From: JANRLT01 sp041736895
GTDB lineage: Bacteria; Planctomycetota; Planctomycetia; Pirellulales; JALHPA01
Direction: 5' to 3'
DNA: 64,000 nt
Assembly (NCBI GenBank): GCA_041736895.1
Contig: JBGSSS010000025.1
Span: 26,460 to 90,459, forward strand
Shown: one piece after another, positions 35,896-45,297 of the stretch
How the letters are laid out: each line of letters starts with the position of its first letter
How positions within the stretch are numbered: the first letter of the stretch is position 1
Notes under the pieces: model-generated
What the model was told of the DNA's origin: nothing
The model's database searches: none
Seen by the model: only the letters and a program-made list of their open reading frames with translations
Position numbers and translations under genes: made by a program

Positions 35896-37296
35896 ATGCG
35901 TCTGGTGTTGTCGGCGTTATTATTGCTAATGACTAGCGTCATCGCTCAGTCGGCGGAACGTCCGCCAAACTTGGTCGTGATCTTTTGCGACGATCTCGGC
36001 TGGGGCGATCTTGGGTGCTTTGGCAATCCAACGATTCGCACGCCGAATCTAGACCGCATGGCGGCCGAAGGCCAGAAATGGACGCAGTTCTACGTCGCCG
36101 CGCCGGTCTGCACGCCTAGCCGTGCCGCACTGATGACGGGCCGCTATCCGATCCGCAACGGAATGACCAGTGCGAAACGGGTGGTGCTCTTTCCCGATTC
36201 CGGCGGAGGTTTGCCGCCCGAAGAAGTGACACTGCCCGAACTGCTCAAGCAAAAGAACTACGCGACAGGCATGTTCGGCAAATGGCATCTGGGGCATTTG
36301 CCACAATATCTGCCGACGGCGCAAGGTTTTGACACATACTTTGGGATTCCGTACTCGAACGACATGGACAAAGTCGGCGGCCCGAATTACCGCGCCGAAG
36401 TGGTGAAAGATGCCAACTATTACCCCGACAGCGCGCACTTCAATGTGCCGCTGATGCGCGATGGCACAATCATCGAACGCCCGGCCGATCAAAACACAAT
36501 CACGCGGCGCTATACCGAAGAAGCGATCAAGTTCATCCGCGCCAAGAAAGATCAGCCGTTCTTCGTGTATTTGCCGCATTCGCTGCCCCATATTCCGCTG
36601 TTCGTCGGCGAAAAATTTCGCGGCAAATCGCAGCGTGGTCTCTACGGCGATGTCGTCGAGGAAATCGATTGGAGTGTCGGCCAAGTCCTGGACACGCTCC
36701 GCGAACTCAAGCTAGACCAAAACACGCTTGTCGTGTTTAGCTCGGACAACGGGCCGTGGCTGACATTTGAGACGCATGGCGGTTCCGCCGGTCCGCTGCG
36801 GGCGGGCAAAGGGACGACCTTCGAAGGGGGGCAGCGCGTGCCGACGATCTTTTGGTGGCCGGGCAAAGTGCCGCCGCGCGTCGTCACCGACCTTGGTTCA
36901 ACACTCGATATGATGGCGACGTTCGCCGCCTTGACCGGCTCGAAACTCCCTAGCGACCGCAAGTTCGATTCGTACGATCTATCGCCTGTGCTGCTCGGCA
37001 CTGGAGCGAGTTCGCGGCAAGAAATGTTTTACTGGACCAACGCCGAGTTGCATGCGGTGCGCTCGGGTCCGTGGAAGTTGCATGTGAAGCAGCGCGAGCC
37101 GGTGAACTACAGCAAGCAGGTCACACTTGCCAAGCCAGAGTTGTACCATCTCGAACGCGACATCTCGGAAGCGTACAATGTCGCTGACAAGCATCCCGAA
37201 GTGGTCGAGCGTTTGCTGAAAATTGCCGCGGACCACCAGGCCGACATCGAACCGCACGAAGATATGCTGGCCCTCCCCTCCAAGAACAAACAGTAA
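35896..37296 (+). CDS. Exported sulfatase, cluster member 4
   Basis: A 466-residue sulfatase with signal LVLSALLLLMTSVIAQSA, aspartate pair in VVIFCDDLGWGDLGCFG, and formylglycine motif CTPSR (C72). PHSLPHIPLFVGEKFRGKSQ followed by GLYGDVVEEIDWSVGQVL places it among arylsulfatase/N-acetylgalactosamine-6-sulfatase-like enzymes (GALNS-like layout). Its stop is four bases before the next start, the tightest spacing of the cluster, which supports co-transcription. Confidence 0.92.
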   Translation: MRLVLSALLLLMTSVIAQSAERPPNLVVIFCDDLGWGDLGCFGNPTIRTPNLDRMAAEGQKWTQFYVAAPVCTPSRAALMTGRYPIRNGMTSAKRVVLFPDSGGGLPPEEVTLPELLKQKNYATGMFGKWHLGHLPQYLPTAQGFDTYFGIPYSNDMDKVGGPNYRAEVVKDANYYPDSAHFNVPLMRDGTIIERPADQNTITRRYTEEAIKFIRAKKDQPFFVYLPHSLPHIPLFVGEKFRGKSQRGLYGDVVEEIDWSVGQVLDTLRELKLDQNTLVVFSSDNGPWLTFETHGGSAGPLRAGKGTTFEGGQRVPTIFWWPGKVPPRVVTDLGSTLDMMATFAALTGSKLPSDRKFDSYDLSPVLLGTGASSRQEMFYWTNAELHAVRSGPWKLHVKQREPVNYSKQVTLAKPELYHLERDISEAYNVADKHPEVVERLLKIAADHQADIEPHEDMLALPSKNKQ

Positions 37297-37300
37297 TCCC

Positions 37301-38677
37301 ATGCACATCACTCCGCTACGTCTTTTTGGAATTGTCGCCGCCACATGCAGCCTGCTTGGTCCTATTTCAGCCCGGGCCGCTGCGCCGCTCAACGTCGTCG
37401 TACTCTTTGCCGACGACTGGCGTTTTGATACACTCGGCTGTGCCGGTAATCCGGTGGTCAAGACACCGAATCTCGACCGGCTCGCCAACGACGGTTTTCG
37501 CTTTACGCACAATTGCGTGACGACTTCGATCTGCGGCGTCAGCCGCGCGACGTTGTTCACCGGCCAATGGATGTCGCGGCACGGGAACAAAGCATTTGCC
37601 GCATTTCAAACGCCGTGGACAGAGACTTACCCCGGGTTGCTGCGTGCCAATGGCTACTACGTTGGGCATGTCGGCAAATGGCACAACGGCAAGTTTCCGG
37701 CCGAGAACTTTGATTTCGGCCGCTCCTACGCGGGGACGCACTGGCACAAGCAGCCCGATGGCAAGCCAATCCACGTCACCAAGAAGAACGAAAACGACGC
37801 GCTCGAGTTCCTGCAAAAGCGCCCCGCGGACAAACCGTTTTGCCTGACTGTCGCGTTCTTTGCCACCCACGCCGAGGACGGCAACCCCAAGCAGTACCTG
37901 CCGCAACCCGAAAGCATGGAGCTCTACAAAGACATCACCATCCCTGTTCCCAAAACGGCGACGGAAGAATCCTTTCGCAAGCTGCCTCCCTTTATCGCCA
38001 ATGAACAAAACGAAGGCCGCCGACGCTGGCATTGGCGTTTTGATACGCCCGAGAAATACCAAGAGATGATGAAGAATTATTATCGTCTCGCGAGCGAGGT
38101 CGATGCAACTTGTGGCCGCGTGCTTGCTGAGCTAAAGAAACAGGGGGTACTCGACAATACGCTCGTGATCTTTACCTGCGACAACGGTTACTTCCACGCC
38201 GAACATGGCTTGGCTGACAAGTGGTATCCGCACCAAGAAAGCATCCGCGTGCCGCTGATCGTGTGCGATCCGCGCATGGCGGCGTCGAAGCGCGGCAGCA
38301 CAAACGACGACTTTACGCTAAATGTCGATCTCGCCCCGACCATCCTGGCGGCGACTGGGGTCAAAGCCCCGGCCACCATGCAAGGCCGCGACATGGCCCC
38401 GCTTTATCTCGCGGCCCAAAAACCAGACTGGCGGAGCGAGTTCTTTTACGAACACGCGCTCATCGGCAACGTGAACAAGATTCCCGCCTCGGAGGCGCTC
38501 GTGCGTAAAGACTGGAAATACTTCTATTGGCCGGATTTCAAAGTGGAGCAACTCTTCCACATCGCCGCCGACCCGCTCGAAGAGAACGACCTTGCCCAGG
38601 ACCCTGCTCACGCGGCTCGTCTCGCCGAGCTGCGCACGCGCTTTGCGGAACTCAAGGCCGCGGCCGCCAAGCCGTGA
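37301..38677 (+). CDS. Exported sulfatase-like protein with non-canonical CGVSR motif, cluster member 5
   Basis: A 458-residue sulfatase-fold protein. Signal LRLFGIVAATCSLLGPISAR, then NVVVLFADDWRFDTLGCAG, and the active-site motif reads CGVSR (C78), with Val where CxPSR has Pro. Other metal-site parts (FTCDNGYFHAEHGLADKWYP; H and D positions) are kept. Whether formylglycine is installed on a CxVSR motif is uncertain; some sulfatase branches do carry CxxSR. The ATG at 37301 is chosen over the 26-codon longer frame, which would overlap the previous gene. The C-terminal half (DFKVEQLFHIAADPLEENDL) is a normal sulfatase subdomain. Confidence 0.88.
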   Translation: MHITPLRLFGIVAATCSLLGPISARAAAPLNVVVLFADDWRFDTLGCAGNPVVKTPNLDRLANDGFRFTHNCVTTSICGVSRATLFTGQWMSRHGNKAFAAFQTPWTETYPGLLRANGYYVGHVGKWHNGKFPAENFDFGRSYAGTHWHKQPDGKPIHVTKKNENDALEFLQKRPADKPFCLTVAFFATHAEDGNPKQYLPQPESMELYKDITIPVPKTATEESFRKLPPFIANEQNEGRRRWHWRFDTPEKYQEMMKNYYRLASEVDATCGRVLAELKKQGVLDNTLVIFTCDNGYFHAEHGLADKWYPHQESIRVPLIVCDPRMAASKRGSTNDDFTLNVDLAPTILAATGVKAPATMQGRDMAPLYLAAQKPDWRSEFFYEHALIGNVNKIPASEALVRKDWKYFYWPDFKVEQLFHIAADPLEENDLAQDPAHAARLAELRTRFAELKAAAAKP

Positions 38678-38747
38678 CGCCATTTGCCGCAATACACCGC
38701 ACCCTACTCGCACACCACACCCATCCCTCCTGCAATCACAGCCCCCC

Positions 38748-40295
38748 ATGAAACATCTCTTTCTGCTTGCCGGCCTCCTTGCCCTCTGCTGCCCCCCGTT
38801 GTCGGCAGCCGAGGCGAAACGCCCCAATATCCTGTTTATCCTGGTCGATGATCAATCGCCGTTCGATCTCAAGTGCTACAACCCCAGCACCCCACTCGAA
38901 ACGCCGCACATCGACCGGCTTGTGCGCGAAGGGATGGTCTTCGACGGGGCGTATCACATGGGTTCATTCAGCGGCGCGGTCTGCACGCCGTCGCGGCACA
39001 TGATCATGAGCGGCCGCACGGTTTGGCACTTGCCGATCGCGCCGCAGGCGATGCAGAAGAATCTCTGCCCGCCGAACCTCGAGCAACAAACGATGCCCGC
39101 CGTTTTCAATCGCAGCGGCTACGCAACAATGCGCACTTGCAAGCAAGGCAACAGCTACGACGCGGCCAACAAACTTTTCACGGTGCGTCACGATGCCACG
39201 AAGCGCGGCGGCACCGCCGAAAGCGGCAGCGCCTGGCACGGGGAACAAGTCATGAATTACCTGGCCGAGCGCGAATCGTCGAAGGACCAAAAGCCGTTTT
39301 TGATTTACTTCGGCTTCTCGCATCCGCACGACACCCGCGATGGCACCCCCGAACTCTTGGCAAAGTATGGGGCCGTCAACCATACGGACAAATCCGCGCC
39401 GCCGCCGGCCAACTCGAAGCAACCCAAGCTGCCGCCCAACTATCTGCCGGCGCACCCGTTTCCGCATGGCCATCCGAAAATGCGCGACGAGGTCGCCGTG
39501 AGCGGCGTGTGGGAACGCCGCGACGAACAAACGATTCGCAACGAACTCGGCCGCGAGTTTGCCTGCAGCGAGAACATCGACATCCAAATCGGCCGCGTGC
39601 TGAAAAAACTCGAAGCCATGGGCGAACTCGAAAACACCTATATCTTTTATACCGCCGACCATGGCATGGCCATTGGCCGTCATGGATTGCAGGGGAAACA
39701 GAACCTTTATCAACACACTTGGCGCGTTCCGTTCATCGTGCGCGGTCCCGGCATTAGCGCCGGCTCGCGGGTCGAGGGGAATATTTACTTGCTCGATGTC
39801 CTCGCGACGATGTGCGACCTGACGGGCGTCAAGCCGCCTGAAACCAGCGAAGGAATTAGCTTCAAGCCGGTGCTCACCGGAAAAGCACAAACTGTGCGCG
39901 ATGTCCTTTACGGCGTCTACAACGGCGGGACCAAGCCCGGCATGAGATCCGTCAAGCAAGGCGACTGGAAGCTTATCAAGTACGACGTAATGGACGGCGC
40001 GGTCCATGAGACACAGCTCTTTAATCTGAAAGAGAATCCCGCTGAGTTTCTGGTCGAACATCACGCTGCCAAGACCGCAGCGCTGGTTGGCACGCAGCCG
40101 ACGAAGGAGCAAGTCAACCTTGCGGCTGACCCGCGGCACAAGGCAAAGCTGGAGGAGATGGAGGCCTTGCTTCTGGCGGAGATGCGCCGCTTGGATGACC
40201 CATGGCGCTTGTGGGATCAACCCGCCGATGGCAATACTCCGCCGCCTGCGAGTAAAGCAGCAGGGCCAGCCAAAGGAAAGAAAAAAGCCAACTGA
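38748..40295 (+). CDS. Exported sulfatase, cluster member 6
   Basis: A 515-residue sulfatase from the ATG at 38748. Signal HLFLLAGLLALCCPPLSAAE, aspartate pair in LFILVDDQSPFDLKCYN, formylglycine motif CTPSR (C79) after GSFSGAV. IFYTADHGMAIGRHGLQGKQ gives the choline-sulfatase/heparan-type DHG motif instead of DNG. The C-terminus is Ala/Lys-rich (PPPASKAAGPAKGKKKAN). Overall closer to choline-sulfatase-like S1 subfamilies than to arylsulfatase A. Substrate unknown. Confidence 0.9.
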   Translation: MKHLFLLAGLLALCCPPLSAAEAKRPNILFILVDDQSPFDLKCYNPSTPLETPHIDRLVREGMVFDGAYHMGSFSGAVCTPSRHMIMSGRTVWHLPIAPQAMQKNLCPPNLEQQTMPAVFNRSGYATMRTCKQGNSYDAANKLFTVRHDATKRGGTAESGSAWHGEQVMNYLAERESSKDQKPFLIYFGFSHPHDTRDGTPELLAKYGAVNHTDKSAPPPANSKQPKLPPNYLPAHPFPHGHPKMRDEVAVSGVWERRDEQTIRNELGREFACSENIDIQIGRVLKKLEAMGELENTYIFYTADHGMAIGRHGLQGKQNLYQHTWRVPFIVRGPGISAGSRVEGNIYLLDVLATMCDLTGVKPPETSEGISFKPVLTGKAQTVRDVLYGVYNGGTKPGMRSVKQGDWKLIKYDVMDGAVHETQLFNLKENPAEFLVEHHAAKTAALVGTQPTKEQVNLAADPRHKAKLEEMEALLLAEMRRLDDPWRLWDQPADGNTPPPASKAAGPAKGKKKAN

Positions 40296-40376
40296 CAGCT
40301 CCGGGTAAATCACGCCAGCAATTGCTCGCCAGACTGGCCATAGTTCCCGCCATTTCCTCTGACAAAGAAGCAATCA

Positions 40377-41903
40377 ATGAAATCACCCTCCATTCTTTTC
40401 AGTTGTCTCGGCGCGCTGCTCCTGTTGCTCCCAGGGTTCGCGTTTGCCGCAGGTCCGAAGCCGAACATCCTGTTCATTGCGATTGACGATCAAAACGACT
40501 GGATCGGTCACCTCGGCGGCCATCCTTTGGCGAAGACACCGCACCTCGACCGTCTTGCGGCGCGGGGCACCACGTTTCTTAACGCGCACTGCCAAGCGCC
40601 GCTTTGCAATCCTTCCCGTACCAGTCTGTTGTTCGGCTTGCGTCCCACGTCGACGGGTATCTACGGACTTGCTCCCGCACCGCGAGCCCTGCCAGAACTG
40701 CGTGATCGCGTATCACTGCCGCAGCATTTCGGCGCACAGGGCTACCGCACTGCTGCCACGGGGAAAATCTTTCACGGCGGTACCAGCGCTGGAGGAGGCG
40801 GAAAGGCCAAGAATAAAGCTCCAGTTGCCGCGCCTGAGTTTCAAGTCACCGCGCCCTACGGCGGTGTCGGCTCTAAACCTCCCCAGAAACTTATCGGGAC
40901 CACGCCCATGGGAAACAACCCGCTGATGGACTGGGGCGTGTGGCCGTTAGACAACGACGACACGACCAAGGGCGACTATCAGGTCGCGACATGGACGGTG
41001 GAGCAGATCAAGACCGCGCCAAAGAACCAGCCGTTCTTCATTGCCGCTGGATTTTTCCTGCCGCATGTGCCGTGCTACGCCACCCAGAAATGGTTCGACC
41101 TCTATCCAGATGATGACCGTGTGCTGCCCAAGATCCTTGAATCTGACCGCGAGGACACCCCGCGCTTCTCGTGGTATCTGCACTGGAGTCTGCCTGAACC
41201 GCGCTTGAAATGGGTCAAGGAAAACAACCAGTGGCGCAACCTCGTCCGCAGCTACCTCGCCAGCACCAGCTTCGTCGATGCGCAGATCGGTCGCTTGCTC
41301 CAGGCGCTTGAGGAATCGGGTCAGGCGGAAAACACGATCGTCGTCGTCTGGGGGGATCATGGCTGGCACCTTGGTGAAAAAGGCATCACCGGAAAAAATA
41401 CGCTCTGGGACAACGGCACGCGCGTGCCGCTCATCTTTGCCGGTCCCGGCGTGAAGCCTAGTCAGCGCTGTGCCCAGCCTGCCGAACTGCTCGATATCTA
41501 TCCCACGCTGATTGAACTGGCTGGCGCTCCACAGCGAGACGATCTGGAAGGTCTCAGTCTTGTCCCGCAATTGCGTGATTCCACGACACTGCGTGAGCGT
41601 CCCGCTATCACCAGCCACAATCAAGGGAACCACGGCATTCGCAGTGAGAAGTGGCGTTACATCCGCTATGCCGACGGCACAGAGGAGCTTTACAATATCG
41701 TTACTGACCCTAATGAATGGCAGAATGTGGCCGCGAAACCGGAGCACGCCGCCATCATCCTTGAACACAAAAAATGGCTGCCAAAAATCGACCTGCCACC
41801 CGCGCCTGGCAGCGCAAGCCGTGTGCTGACTTACGATAAGGCCTCGGACGAAGCCGTCTGGGAGGGCAAGACGGTCAAACGTACCGACCCGATTCCACAG
41901 TGA
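40377..41903 (+). CDS. Exported iduronate-2-sulfatase-like sulfatase, cluster member 7
   Basis: A 508-residue sulfatase with signal SILFSCLGALLLLLPGFAFA, aspartate pair in LFIAIDDQNDWIGHLGGHP and formylglycine motif CNPSR (C77, after NAHCQAPL). Together with VVVWGDHGWHLGEKGITGKN this is the iduronate-2-sulfatase-like branch. A Gly/Lys insertion (HGGTSAGGGGKAKNKAPVAA) follows the substrate-loop region. Synonymous codon choice looks a little different from members 1-6, but this was judged by eye only. Confidence 0.92.
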   Translation: MKSPSILFSCLGALLLLLPGFAFAAGPKPNILFIAIDDQNDWIGHLGGHPLAKTPHLDRLAARGTTFLNAHCQAPLCNPSRTSLLFGLRPTSTGIYGLAPAPRALPELRDRVSLPQHFGAQGYRTAATGKIFHGGTSAGGGGKAKNKAPVAAPEFQVTAPYGGVGSKPPQKLIGTTPMGNNPLMDWGVWPLDNDDTTKGDYQVATWTVEQIKTAPKNQPFFIAAGFFLPHVPCYATQKWFDLYPDDDRVLPKILESDREDTPRFSWYLHWSLPEPRLKWVKENNQWRNLVRSYLASTSFVDAQIGRLLQALEESGQAENTIVVVWGDHGWHLGEKGITGKNTLWDNGTRVPLIFAGPGVKPSQRCAQPAELLDIYPTLIELAGAPQRDDLEGLSLVPQLRDSTTLRERPAITSHNQGNHGIRSEKWRYIRYADGTEELYNIVTDPNEWQNVAAKPEHAAIILEHKKWLPKIDLPPAPGSASRVLTYDKASDEAVWEGKTVKRTDPIPQ

Positions 41904-42203
41904 TCCCTTTCACCAGAACCTGATCCACCACGCACGGTCTCCTACATTAGCCAGGAAACGCCGCAGCCTGTTTTTTGCCCTATTTCTTCACATCAACTCC
42001 GAAATTCCGGCCGGACATGCGGAGTAAAACATTGAGCACCAATAACATGAAAGTTTTCTATGAACTTGCCGCATCCTTGCGGCGGAACGTCCGAGATTGT
42101 TGACCGCTTGCGCAAAAAATCACCGCTTGGCACGAGGTAAAAAACAAGTAGCCGAGTTCTCGCCATCACACAAACTTCGTCAGCCCAATCTTGGAGAAAA
42201 TCC
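41904..42203. other. Gap between sulfatase members 7 and 8
   Basis: 300 bases with no protein-like frame and no strong hairpin. Presumably the promoter region of member 8. Confidence 0.4.
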
Positions 42204-43802
42204 ATGCGATCACTTTTGATGTTTTTCACACTTGCCGGCCTCTTGCACAGTCAAACACTGTTTGCGGCCGAGAAACCCAACATCCTATTTATTTTCTCAG
42301 ACGACCACGCCCAGCATGCCATTTCAGCTTATGGGTCCAAGGTGAATCAGACGCCGCATCTCGATCGGCTGGCCAAAGATGGCGCTCGTTTCCCGAATAG
42401 CTTTGTTACCAACTCGATTTGCACACCCAGCCGAGCGACGTTGCTCACGGGACAGTATTCCCATCTCAACGGCGTGCCCGTCTTCAACCGTTTCGATGGC
42501 GGTCGTGACAATGTGGCCAAGCAACTTCAAGCCGGCGGCTATCATACGGGCATGATTGGCAAGTGGCATCTGGGCAGCGATCCCACCGGCTTTGATCGCT
42601 GGATGGTGCTACCCGGGCAAGGGGCTTATTGGAATCCCCAGTTTTTGCTTCCCCGCCAGAAGAAACTTACCATCGAGGGCCATTGCACCGACATCACGAC
42701 AGATCTCGGCATCGAGTGGCTGAAAACTCGTCCAGAGGAAAAGCCTTTCTTTCTGATGCTGCATCAAAAGGCCCCGCATCGCGCTTGGGATCCCGCGACG
42801 CGTCACCTCGAAATGTTCAAAGATAAAGTCATCCCCGAACCAGAAACTCTCTGGGATGACTATTCCACGCGGCCAACGGCCTTGCCGATCAACCAGCAAA
42901 CCATCGCACGGGATCTCACTCGCCGAGATTTGAAACTAACGCCGCCCGCCGATCTGAAGGGGCCAGCTTTGCAGAAATGGCTCAACGAGAGGCCGATGGA
43001 GTTGCAGGTCGATGGAAAAACACTGACGGGCAAAGAACTCGTGAAGTGGAAGTACCAGAAATACATGCGCGATTATCTCGCTTGCGTGCAGGGCGTCGAT
43101 GACGGAATCGGCAAGGTGCTCGACTATCTCGATGCCACGGGTTTAGCCAAGAACACGATCGTCATCTACTCCGCGGATAATGGCTGGTATCTCGGCGATC
43201 TGGGTCTGTATGATAAGCGTTTCATGTACGAGGCTGGCCTGCGTGTGCCGCTCATCGCGCGCGGTCCCGGCATCAAACCGGCGAGCGTGCCAGAGCAGTT
43301 CGTTGCGAACATCGATCTAGCCCCGACGTTTCTTGATCTCGCCGGGCTCCGCGTGCCGGAGTCCATGCAGGGCCGCTCGATCGCGCCGCTCTTACGCGGG
43401 GAATCGCCGACGGATTGGCGCAAGACCATTTATTACCGCTACTACCACGACCCCGGTCATCACAATACGGTCGCGCATCTCGGCGTACGCACGGCAACAC
43501 ACAAACTCATTCACTATTGGAAGCAAGACGCCTACGAGTTGTTCGACCTCACGGCCGACCCGAACGAGCAACGCAATCTCCTGCATGCTCCGAGTGACGC
43601 GCAAAGCCCGGCGGTCAGTGCGAAGTTTGCTGAACTCAAGGCAGAGCTCACCCGCTTAAAGCAGGAATACAAAGACACCGACGATCTCTACGCGAATCCG
43701 GCGACCTGGCCCAAAGGCAGCGCCGACGGTCCCTGGGACGCCTACCAAGCGACCGGCAGCAAGACTGTCGCCGAGGCGATTCAAGCAACGTCAAACAATT
43801 AA
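42204..43802 (+). CDS. Exported sulfatase, cluster member 8 (glucosamine-6-sulfatase-like)
   Basis: A 532-residue sulfatase with signal LLMFFTLAGLLHSQTLFA, aspartate pair in LFIFSDDHAQHAISAYGS, and formylglycine motif CTPSR (C73). The NSFVTNSICTPSRATLLTGQ segment followed by YSHLNGVPVFNRFDG is typical of the N-acetylglucosamine-6-sulfatase/mucin-desulfating branch. YSADNGWYLGDLGLYDKRFM completes the metal site. A 300-base gap without a gene separates it from member 7, so it may have its own promoter. Confidence 0.92.
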   Translation: MRSLLMFFTLAGLLHSQTLFAAEKPNILFIFSDDHAQHAISAYGSKVNQTPHLDRLAKDGARFPNSFVTNSICTPSRATLLTGQYSHLNGVPVFNRFDGGRDNVAKQLQAGGYHTGMIGKWHLGSDPTGFDRWMVLPGQGAYWNPQFLLPRQKKLTIEGHCTDITTDLGIEWLKTRPEEKPFFLMLHQKAPHRAWDPATRHLEMFKDKVIPEPETLWDDYSTRPTALPINQQTIARDLTRRDLKLTPPADLKGPALQKWLNERPMELQVDGKTLTGKELVKWKYQKYMRDYLACVQGVDDGIGKVLDYLDATGLAKNTIVIYSADNGWYLGDLGLYDKRFMYEAGLRVPLIARGPGIKPASVPEQFVANIDLAPTFLDLAGLRVPESMQGRSIAPLLRGESPTDWRKTIYYRYYHDPGHHNTVAHLGVRTATHKLIHYWKQDAYELFDLTADPNEQRNLLHAPSDAQSPAVSAKFAELKAELTRLKQEYKDTDDLYANPATWPKGSADGPWDAYQATGSKTVAEAIQATSNN

Positions 43803-43856
43803 CAATGAATAGGAGCTATGCTGCCACGATGCGGAATATCGTGCTTGGAACCTCGG

Positions 43857-44561
43857 TTACTTCAACGCTTCTTGCTTACGAATCAGCTTGATCGCGCTGT
43901 CCGCAAATCGTTGGCCGAGAATGGCATAGCCGTCCTTGGTGTAGTGTAGCCCATCTTTGCCGTTCAGATCGTCAGTGTCGACCAATGAACCCAGCGGCTC
44001 ATCGGCCGCGATCTTTTCTTGGGCAGCCCGGACGGCGTCCCAACCGGCGTCGTTCTTGAGATGATCGCTCAACCGACCAATCACCACGGCAATGTGGGGG
44101 TGTTTCAGATCGGCGCGGAGTTGCTCAATCGTGCCGCGAAACGCCTCGTAGTATGCCGCCTGCCAACCGGCCTTGGCATCGCGTTCTCCTTGCATCCAGA
44201 CGAACGCCACGGAGTCTGGCTTCTTATCGCCTAACGCTTTGGTTACTGCCTGCATGAGTTGATCGTACAGGTCGCCATTCTTTGTGACAGCCTTGGCTTC
44301 CGTTGCGCCGGCGGGAAGTTGCCACTTCTTGTACCAGCGGCGAATCGGTTGGCCACCCTGAGCAAATTTGACCACGATCACCTCGTCCCCGGCAAACTCT
44401 TTTTCGACCGCAGGAGTGAACGACACACGCGGGTCGAGTCCCGCCATGTTCGACTGGCCCGAGAGCACGAAGAGCCGAACTTTCTTCTCGGCCGCCAACG
44501 CGGGGGCAAGTCCCAGGACGAGGCACAGTAGCGGCAAAACGAAATGGCGAGCAGTAGGCAT
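43857..44561 (-). CDS. Exported SASA/CE6-type acetylesterase (SGNH fold)
   Basis: A 234-residue exported esterase of the sialate O-acetylesterase/DUF303 family. The nucleophile motif is GQSNM (S37), with WMQGERDA (122-129) and the Asp-His pair D203/H206 (NGKDGLHYTKDGY) completing the SGNH-like triad. Signal peptide FVLPLLCLVLGLAPALAA; start ATG at 44561, preceded by TTGGAG. It converges on the sulfatase cluster, its stop 54 bases after sulfatase 8. It likely removes acetyl groups from the same kind of glycan that the sulfatases attack. Confidence 0.86.
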   Translation of the reverse strand: MPTARHFVLPLLCLVLGLAPALAAEKKVRLFVLSGQSNMAGLDPRVSFTPAVEKEFAGDEVIVVKFAQGGQPIRRWYKKWQLPAGATEAKAVTKNGDLYDQLMQAVTKALGDKKPDSVAFVWMQGERDAKAGWQAAYYEAFRGTIEQLRADLKHPHIAVVIGRLSDHLKNDAGWDAVRAAQEKIAADEPLGSLVDTDDLNGKDGLHYTKDGYAILGQRFADSAIKLIRKQEALK

Positions 44562-45081
44562 TGCGGTAACTCCAAGTTCGTGGAAACACGGTGGAACATC
44601 ATCGTATGGCACCGGACGGGCGTTCGCAATCTCGTAGAACTACCTCAGCCTTCCGCATTTCTGCTCAAGGTTTTTTACCTTCAGCGATACTTTCAAAGGT
44701 GTTGTTTTTCATTTTTGGAGAATCTTTATGTCAATAACGGAACATTTGACCGAACTGGCCCAAGCCTGTTTCACGGGCCTCTGGATCGAAACGCATTAAC
44801 CGGACGAATTTCTGTCCGAACTGGCTCAACTCTGCCAAGCCGAGAACTGGCGATACGCGATCTTGCTACTCGTTAAATGCGAATATTGGGCGAAGCTGCT
44901 AACTCGCGAAAGGCCGGTTTTTGCAAAAGTGGTAATTACCACTTTCCCAAACCACTTACCACTTTTCTCCGCAATAAATTGCAACTCTTTGCAATCCTTT
45001 ACAAGCCCCCCAAAAGCGTCTACTATAAGGAAATTACATTGCAATTTTTGTCGCAACTAGCGGGAAAATGTATAAGAATTC
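44562..45081. other. Region between the esterase and tRNA-Gly, no supported gene
   Basis: Contains the esterase promoter region and the tRNA promoter. Frames of 60-110 codons are short and not protein-like. Confidence 0.45.
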
Positions 45082-45153
45082 GCGGGCGTAACTCAGTGGT
45101 AGAGTATCACGTTCCCAACGTGACTGTCGAGGGTTCGATCCCCTTCGCCCGCT
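45082..45153 (+). tRNA. tRNA-Gly (anticodon CCC)
   Basis: A 72-nucleotide cloverleaf: acceptor GCGGGCG pairs with CGCCCGC, D-arm ACTCAGTGGTAGAG, anticodon stem TCACG/CGTGA with loop TTCCCAA (anticodon CCC, reads GGG), T-arm GAGGGTTCGATCCCCTT-type, discriminator T. No CCA is encoded. Its 3' half (45112-45153) is the integration site of the island to its right. Confidence 0.93.
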
Positions 45154-45156
45154 TAT

Positions 45157-45192
45157 AAACCCTTGTGAGCTAACGACTTACGAGGGTTTTTT
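45157..45192 (+). terminator. Terminator after tRNA-Gly, inside the island
   Basis: AAACCCTTGT pairs with ACGAGGGTTT, followed by a T-run. It ends transcription of the tRNA restored on the attL side. Confidence 0.75.
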
Positions 45193-45297
45193 CGTGGGTT
45201 AAATTCTGGGTAAAAAACAGGGCAAAACGGCGGAGGGTTTCAGGTGCGTAAGCCCTCGCTTGTAGGGCTAATCGAAACCCTGTTTGGAGTCCGTATC

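Noticed and set aside
38964..40373. 469-codon antisense frame opposite sulfatase member 6
   Set aside because: The + strand encodes a complete sulfatase with CTPSR; the antisense frame has no family pattern.
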